Source: Eutrigla gurnardus (lineage: Eukaryota; Chordata; Actinopteri; Perciformes; Triglidae). Taken from it: 64,000 nucleotides of DNA. This document shows, in pieces, positions 56,664-64,000 of this stretch. The first letter of the stretch is position 1. Each line of letters opens with the position of its first letter. The notes under the pieces are model-generated. The model did no database searches. It had not been told where the DNA came from and saw only the letters and a list, made by a program, of their open reading frames with translations. A program made the translations under genes and the position numbers. The stretch lies in assembly GCA_963514095.1 (NCBI GenBank), contig OY741270.1, positions 21,544,656-21,608,655 on the forward strand, written 5' to 3'.

Positions 56664-59600
56664 TAGAAACACACATTCACCTGTCACAGGGTTGTTACCG
56701 AGGGAGTGAGTGACAGCTGCGCTGTGATGCTCACCTGTCAGCCACCTGTCAGATGGACACAGTGACCAGGTCAATCTAATCAGTTGGGACTGTTTACTCT
56801 GCTCAGCACACGCTGAGTAAGAGGGAGACGGCCCAACCCAACCATCCACGACATTTACTCAAATATGAGATGCACTGTTTGTTCGGCCTGAAGAAGAATG
56901 CTTTTCTGGGGCAGATTAAGAGAAGGGGTAGTAGTGAGTGGAGATTGATTGTGGTTGTAAAGAAACTCCTGTGTAGATGCTATATCATATCTTTTAGACT
57001 GAGCTTTTTCATTCACATTTTCTAATCTGGTTGATTTACAGACATTCTAGTATGTGTGTATGTATATATTTCTCCTATTGACTGAGAGGCAGTTGTTTGT
57101 GATGCTACATGGCTCGGATTAAATATTCAAACACAACAATAATTCAGACATACTTGGTTAAAATCAATACTCTTTGCTGAGCTATTTTCTGTGTGTCGCT
57201 CTGCTTTTCTGTCTGTCCATCCATGTGTGTCATGTATAAGGGGCTGGACCACATGTCACCCAACCACCCCCCCACCCCCCCACCCACCTTCACTAATGTC
57301 AGGACATTATCAGAACATCAGGCAGTATTGATTTTGCAACACGGGTCAGATTTCAGGAGGAGGTGGCCGCGACACATAAGCTACTCTGTGAGCACGTGGC
57401 TCCTGTCCCAGAGATGGAGGGACAATGTAGGGGGATGGGAGGAGTAAAAGAAGAGAGAAAGTAGGAGAGACTTGGTTTAGAGCTTCAGCCTTATGGATCA
57501 TCCACACATTTAAGAGGGTCAGGTCTCCCCTGTGCACCCTGTATCCCCCCCTTTCCACGCTTTACCAGTGCACACCCCCTTGCCCAAAGCCCCTGTACCC
57601 TGATTACCTAACCAAAATCCCAAGTAATGTGTGGCCAGCAAATACGGCCTAATTGAAAGGGCTGTAAATCCATTACATATTGGTCAGGGATAATCAGGAG
57701 TGCTTTAATCACTTTTATCTATTCAGGAGCAGTGAAGCTGCAACAGCAAAGCCCTGAGCCTCGCAGGCCTTAGCGGCTCCACCACGCCAGTCTACATGCT
57801 TATTATTCTCATCATTATCAAAATGACTTCACAGCTGTTCACAGCTCCATCGCTCCCTGACTGGAGACCTCTCACCAAACCGCACAGGCCGGGCTTGATT
57901 CAGAGGGAGGGAGGGAGGATACACATCTATCCATTTATTTATGTTTTTACTGTAAGCATCTGTGCACGTATGCATGCCCAAAATACATGAACATCAGCCT
58001 ACCTGATGAGAGTTAAGACGAACAAAACAAATCCTCACGATTTGGTAAGTTTCTTGATGAAAGCTTCACACAGCTTCAGCATCTGCAAAAGATACAGAGA
58101 GGACAGAATGACGCACACAGAGCTTCTGGAAGAGTCGCCGACAATCTTCTTTAGAATTGTTTTAAAATTGAATTGAAAGAGTGGAAAGGAAAGGTGGGGG
58201 CGAGGGGGGGGGGGGCATTTTTCAGAGAGCTGGTTAATTCAGACACAAGCAGAGCTTTCAGGCCCTCTTTTTCTCCGTCCCGCTCTCCTTTATCACATCT
58301 CCTGCTTGTAGATGTTCTCTCCAATCTTTAGTTGTTTCTTTTGTGTAAAGCCCTGGCCTCTTATACAAATAATAATCCCTCCCTTTTAACCTGCCTTCAT
58401 TTCTCTACTGAGGAAGAGGACTAATTGAATTATCCCCCTTCTCGCCATCCAATTCTCCCACCCATAAACTCTCTCACTCACTCTCTCTCACACAAACACA
58501 CACACACACATGCACACACACACACATTAGCCATTCCCCTTTCTTTTAATTTGTTAAGCAAATGTATTTGCCATTGCTGGATGCGTTTGTGCAAGGGTGA
58601 ATTCTTGGGGACTTTGGCCCCCTGAATGGCCTATAGCGGCATTCTGCCATTCATGCATTCATTAACTGAGGGGTAGGAGTGAAAGGAGCGGCCTTGTATT
58701 TTTCTCAAAATGCGGGGCCAGCATGGAGCTCCTCTTCTATGAGCCACAGGGGTCTCTCTACATATGTTCTCAACATCCAGCTATTGTCACATCTTCTGAA
58801 AAGCTCAAAAGGACTGGACCCCCCCTCATACACAGAAAAACAACACAGGCCAATAGTAACAACTGTTGGCTTTTGGATTCAGTATAACAAAATTGCCCTC
58901 TCCCTCTCCCCTCCCACCCTGCCTTGCTTTTACTCTGACCTCACACTCTCTTGGGAGAAATCACAAGATGGTTTTCTTAATGAGAGTTACATTTAGAAAG
59001 TAACAATCAACCCTAGCATGGCAACGTTCCAGCTGAGGGGGGGGGGGGGGGAATACAGTTTTGGGTGCCGCATAGATCCTGTGGAATATGCAAAGAATGC
59101 TCCGTGGAGAAGCTGTGATAACCCTGACCTCTTTTGTGTCGGGCGTGCACCGGCGAGCACGTGAGCAGGCAACCTTAAATGCCCCATATGTAATTGGCAA
59201 ACGGCAGGACAGATCAGCTGGTGTTAGCTGGCAGAAGAGGGTCAGACGGTCTCTCCACTCCCTCTTTCTATCCTCCCTCCCACTCTTTCCCTCTCTAATA
59301 CCACCACCCCTCCCTCCCCAGGAGTTTCTGGATGTCTTCCAGCCACATTAGCGGAAGGAAAATCCCAGACTGTTGGTATAAGCTTTTCTATACTACAGGG
59401 AGATTATGTTATCAGAAAGGTAAACTTCACTGTTAGGGGTAAAATGTTCTGCTGCTACTTCAAAAGCACAAACTACAAAATTCAGGAGAGGAGGAGGATA
59501 GGTAGATAGAGGGAATACTAGATAGAAGAAGTGAAGAGAGTGTGGCAGGTAGGGGAGTTTTTTTCTTATTGTTGCTCAAGGTGATGCCCTTTTTTGGGCC

Positions 59601-60380
59601 TAAGCAAACTCTAAAATCTACAATTAGCCCCTTGGCGCCCCTGGCCTTCCTTCCCTCTCACCCCCTGCTAGCCCCCTGCTAGCCCTTACTCACCCCTGTA
59701 AAGACGAGGGTCGGCCTCGCAATGAAAACAGGAAGCACTCAGATACAAAGATACCACTCCGGGCTCTGGCCTTGTCTTTTGACGAGTGTAAACCCTCAAA
59801 CACCTATGAAAATAAATAGGGGACCTTAGGAGCAAACCGGGCCAGTTGAGGGTTGGCACGCACGTGTGTGTGTGTGTTAGCTAGGAGGGAGAGAGGGATT
59901 GAGCGAGAGGGGGAGAGTGGTCAGTCAGATGAGTAAAAAGGTAGCCCTCTCAAGCATCAAGCATCTCAGGTTTTGTGCCGGGCCACCCTTTGGCCTGGGT
60001 GTTTGGGGAAATTCTGTTAAGCTGCTAAGCCAGGTGTATTGGTCCCCTGGGCCGCTTGAAAGGGAAGTGATATATCCCTCAGTCATTTGGAGAGTCCTCG
60101 GACTGTGAGCAGTACAACTGTGTGATTAGACGGTATTCAGATACAGTCGTTATTAGCACGATACATCATCATTTATCCTCCTAAGTGTGTGTCAATTGCG
60201 TATTGACCGACATAAAAATTAATTATTAAAAAAAGGCAAATATAACCGGGAAGAGCGCTCACAGCGGAGCGCTGAAGATGCCCTGTTAATACATGCGTTA
60301 ACCAAAGTGAGGACATCACACTTTGTGAGGAAATGAGTCCATTGTGCTGCAAACATCATTAGACACTAATGACAGTGGCA

Positions 60381-60402
60381 TCCCCCCCCCCCCCCCCCCC
60401 CC
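60381..60402 (+). repeat. Poly(C) tract of about 22 bases
   Basis: Long uninterrupted C run in intron 8; the length may be uncertain because such runs assemble poorly. Confidence 0.85.
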
Positions 60403-62061
60403 ACAACCCCAGCCCAGCATAGCATTAGTCTCCATGACGACGGGGTGTCATCGTCAGGTCGACCCCTCCTCGCCGTTCTCTCGACCGCCCTTTATAGATG
60501 CACATAAAAGAGCCGGCTAGGGTCATTCACAAGACATGAGCACAAGCGAGGCCAGAAAACCTGGCAACGGATGTTTGTCCCATACGATAAACAAATGTAC
60601 AAGTCCGTCCCAGGAGAGGCCATGTTGTTTGAGTAGACTAAACAGTCAGCTCTGTAGGATCCCCAGGTTTTGTTTAAGCTCCTCTAGTCCTTCTAATCCG
60701 CGTGTGTTGTCCTAGCACAAGTAGCATTTAACTGGCGTAGACACACATCTGCAAACAGTTTGAAACACCCGAGCCCTTTCTCCTTTTACACGGAACTGCT
60801 GAATGCTGTTCATTACGTAGTTGCTGGTGCCTACTTTGCCTTCCCAGTATATATGGCACAGTTATTTTATTTAAAAAAAAGTTTGTCAGTTCACATCGAA
60901 GGTGATTACATCGTCAATTAAAAAAAAAAGTGAAAGCGATAAATATGATAAAGAAGCAACTGTGTCAGAGACGTACATTGAAAATCTGTTTGCTTTCCAC
61001 CTCCTTAGCTTGTTGTGTGAGTTTGGATGAAGAAAGGGTGGAGACAAAGCCCAAGGAGGGTGGGGGGGGGGGGGGGGTGTAAAAGCAAGGGTGAGGAGGG
61101 GGTAAAGAGGGGGCTCCTAAAGGTCACAGAGGTGGAAGCCTGGAGGAGGCCCACACACTAATCTGTCATGTGCTCGTTTGCCTCGGAGCCCAAAAGTCAG
61201 CTCTCCAGTCACCCGTAGCAACCCAGGCGACAGTTTGGTTCACTGCCGCTGCCCGAATGTGTGACTATCAGTGGGAGCAAGGGGGGGGGGGGAAAGAGTC
61301 ATCACATTACTTCTGTGACAACACCGTTGCTTTGTGCGCGTGTTTACAAAACAGGCGTTGGTGACAATGTGACGGGGTAGTTTGGTGACGTTTAGCACGG
61401 GAGTCATTGAAAGTCATCGATAATGACTCTGAAGGAGGTCTCTGGCAGTGTTCGGTGCCGGGCTATTGTCTAGTCACTGTGTTCTAATGTTGCTGCTCGG
61501 CGACCCTGGAAAACAGAGACACAAGCCACCTCAGCCTGCCATCTGTTCTCGGCCAGCCGGGCCGCCACAGAGGGGCCGCCACAGCGTGGACAGCCCTCAC
61601 AGGGAAAACGCTCAGACACTCCCGACACCACAACAAATGCTTTATTTCACACAAGAATTTTTCCCTCCCTTGACAGAACTCATCAACAAAATAGCCCTGC
61701 ATTTTATTTTAGGGGTGGGGGGGGGCGAAAGTTTAGAAGGGGGATCCAGTGACTCCCAATTTTCACAGGCTGTATAATTATACGACGGGCCACATCGACT
61801 TTGCCATCTTGCGGTAATTTCCCAGTGTTGGTGTGTCACAGCTCCGTGGTCGACGAAAGCCTTGTTTACAGTATGTTTTGGCGTAGTAGCGAGCCGTCCC
61901 AGAGGTTTAGTGTTGCATTAGAATGTAATAAGCCCTAATTCGTTTCATGCTCCGACATCAGACCTTTACACTTTGCCCCTAATCCAGATCTGTTATAGTT
62001 CCACTTCAAAGCCAACTAACCCCACGTGGAAGCCACTGACATACAAACCATCGCACATTAA

Positions 62062-62063
<2 letters not shown>

Positions 62064-62092
<29 letters not shown>
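62064..62092 (+). repeat. (GT)n microsatellite
   Basis: Perfect GT array of about 29 bp in intron 8. Confidence 0.95.
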
Positions 62093-62095
<3 letters not shown>

Positions 62096-64000
62096 AGAGG
62101 CTTGTTTATCCACTAGATGAACAGTGTGTTATTGTTCATGTGGAAATGCAGGGGGATACCTGCGTAACCCCAACACTTCTCCTCCCTCCGCCTCGTGTTT
62201 CCCCCCTTTTTTCCCTCCCTCCCCATTAATTTACATTCCTGCTGTTTGCATCTTAATGCAGGTTGTTTAATGAAGTAGCAGAAATGAGTGCTTTCGCTAA
62301 GGGACTGTTTACGACACGGTCCCTCTGCATGGAGGTGATTAAGCTGTGTGAATCTCCAGTGTTTGCCAAAGAAAAAGGGAAAAAAAACACCAGGAGTATC
62401 CTGCAGCAGAAATGGGGGGGAAACAAAGGCGGAGAGTGTATATGCATTTCCCTAAAAGACATTTTACAGCGGTGTCCTCACGGAAGATCGGGAACGCAGC
62501 GTGAGTTTGACCGACCCCTGCAGAGGTGACTGCACATGCCCTGACCGCAGCAGAATCCAAACAGGACTGGGCCTGTGGAGGGCAGTCAGATTTATAAACT
62601 GTGAGAGACTCCCGAGAACACACATGCACAAAGCGAAGGAGACCTCTTCAAGGCCCTATGCTCCGCTGAGAATAAGCCCCAGCACGGCAACGTTTCCCTG
62701 CCTTCAGCACAGCTTCAATGCCCTGCTGCCGTAGTCATAACACTGATCCGTCAGCTAGGAGCTGGCCGACTATGGGAAATGGGGCTGAATGACGTCATGT
62801 GTAATAAGGGTCTCCCGCAAGGTAGTCTGTGATAGTGTATTTGCCCCCGGTGGAAAACCAAGGTTATTAAGATGGTGGAAGCTGATTCGGCGCCGCTTTC
62901 CCCTTTTCTACACTTTTGGGGTTATCTTACTCATAACAAAATGTATAAGAGGATTTTGGTTTCACATCTTAGAGCTGGTTTCCTTAAATTACCCCTTACC
63001 CTTCCAGGGGTACCGCCCTGCAGGCTAGCCTCATCCCCCACACAGTTGATTGTGGGGTTGTAGCAAGAGCCGCTAGAACGGTGGCTGCTACATGCTGGGG
63101 GACCATCGAGGCCAATGAGATTCTGCTGCGGGCCTCCGAGCCGCCCCGGCGTTGCTTTGATATTCATCTCACACCAAGAGAAGAATAATGCAAAAGGGAA
63201 AAAGGAGCAGCACAAGTGCGGAAGCGGCAAAACCGAGCTAAAGGAGGGAGGGAGGCAAGGAAACGGTATGGTGGATGGAGGCGTTGAGCTGAAATCAAAA
63301 ACAGACCTCGTGTTTCACTGTTTGGTTTGTCATGGGACCCTGGCTGCACCAAATCCCACTCCTGCCATTTTGTGTGATTTTTCTCCCCTCCCCTCCCTTT
63401 CTCCCCGTCTCAAATGCATGCTTTTTGTTTTGCCCAGCGTTCAGTCCAGGGGCAGGCTATGGGGATTCCTGCACAGTGGGGTCCTTATAACTGGGAACTG
63501 TCTCTTGTTCTCACCTCTTCCCCCCACTTCCTCACCTTTTTCATTTTTTTTCCACCCCCATTGATATCCTCTCCCTGTCCCTCTCTGAACATATGGACTG
63601 GTTTTTAAGAGAGAGCCCAGTCCACATCAAAGACCGAGGCTGAGCGGGTCAATTTGTTGCTCCTTTCCCCTTCTCTTCCCCCTCGGTGGACCCTCCCTGC
63701 ACCGCAGCCTTTTACCCAGAATGCTCCATTGCTCAAGCAGTCCTGCCGAGAGTACTTATTGAGTGGTGTGTTGTTTGTGTCTGTTCGCCACATAGAGCCG
63801 ACCTACCCACTTCAGCCCTCTGAACGTCTCTGCAGCCACATCACCCTGAGATCATGTAAGGTTATACACATGAGCACGTGTGATGGATAGCAACCTCCTG
63901 TATCAAAAATAGCCGTACAACGTGCTGATGGGTAGAGGGAGGAGAGAACCAAAGAAAGAAAATCGAATAAAAAGGGAAAAATTAAAGATATATGGATCCA

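Overview
This window is vertebrate, almost certainly ray-finned fish, nuclear DNA. It carries the 5' two-thirds of one protein-coding gene on the + strand: a MEIS2 orthologue, a TALE-class homeodomain transcription factor. Eight coding exons can be read with exact GT/AG boundaries and consistent phase (24006-24017, 24567-24793, 26171-26312, 26457-26507, 26930-26980, 27510-27659, 36019-36133, 56458-56603). Together they encode residues 1-298, from the MAQR start to the first helix of the homeodomain. The rest of the homeodomain and the C-terminus lie beyond base 64000. The protein sequence fits MEIS2 rather than MEIS1 or MEIS3 (for example the [14 protein letters not shown] stretch and the [13 protein letters not shown] stretch). 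I cannot tell which teleost duplicate (meis2a or meis2b) it is.

Layout: 1-23.4 kb is upstream DNA without a recognisable gene. It is a patchwork of AT-rich, non-repetitive blocks rich in homeodomain-type cores (candidate regulatory elements), simple repeats, and two stretches that resemble dispersed fish repeats. A CpG-dense segment lies at about 21.0-21.56 kb, and the presumed promoter and 5' leader occupy about 23.0-24.0 kb. The leader contains three short upstream ORFs and a sequence matching the optimal PBX-MEIS composite site, which suggests autoregulation. Exons 1-6 are packed into 3.7 kb. Intron 6 (8.4 kb), intron 7 (20.3 kb) and the visible part of intron 8 (7.4 kb) are long, hold microsatellites and unique blocks, and contain no second gene that I can support.

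The fish assignment rests on the compact exon 1-6 cluster, the abundance of GT/CA microsatellites, and a dispersed repeat at 4835-5400 whose internally repeated CCTCATGGTGGCGCTA units I recognise from percomorph fish genomes. That recognition is from memory and was not searched.

I found no new molecular system. The points most worth checking are the PBX-MEIS site in the leader, open reading through the exon 6 and exon 8 splice donors (possible homeodomain-less products), a strong G-quadruplex-type tract 0.8 kb before exon 8, a possible cryptic exon in intron 7, and a repeat family with a shared terminus seen at three places.
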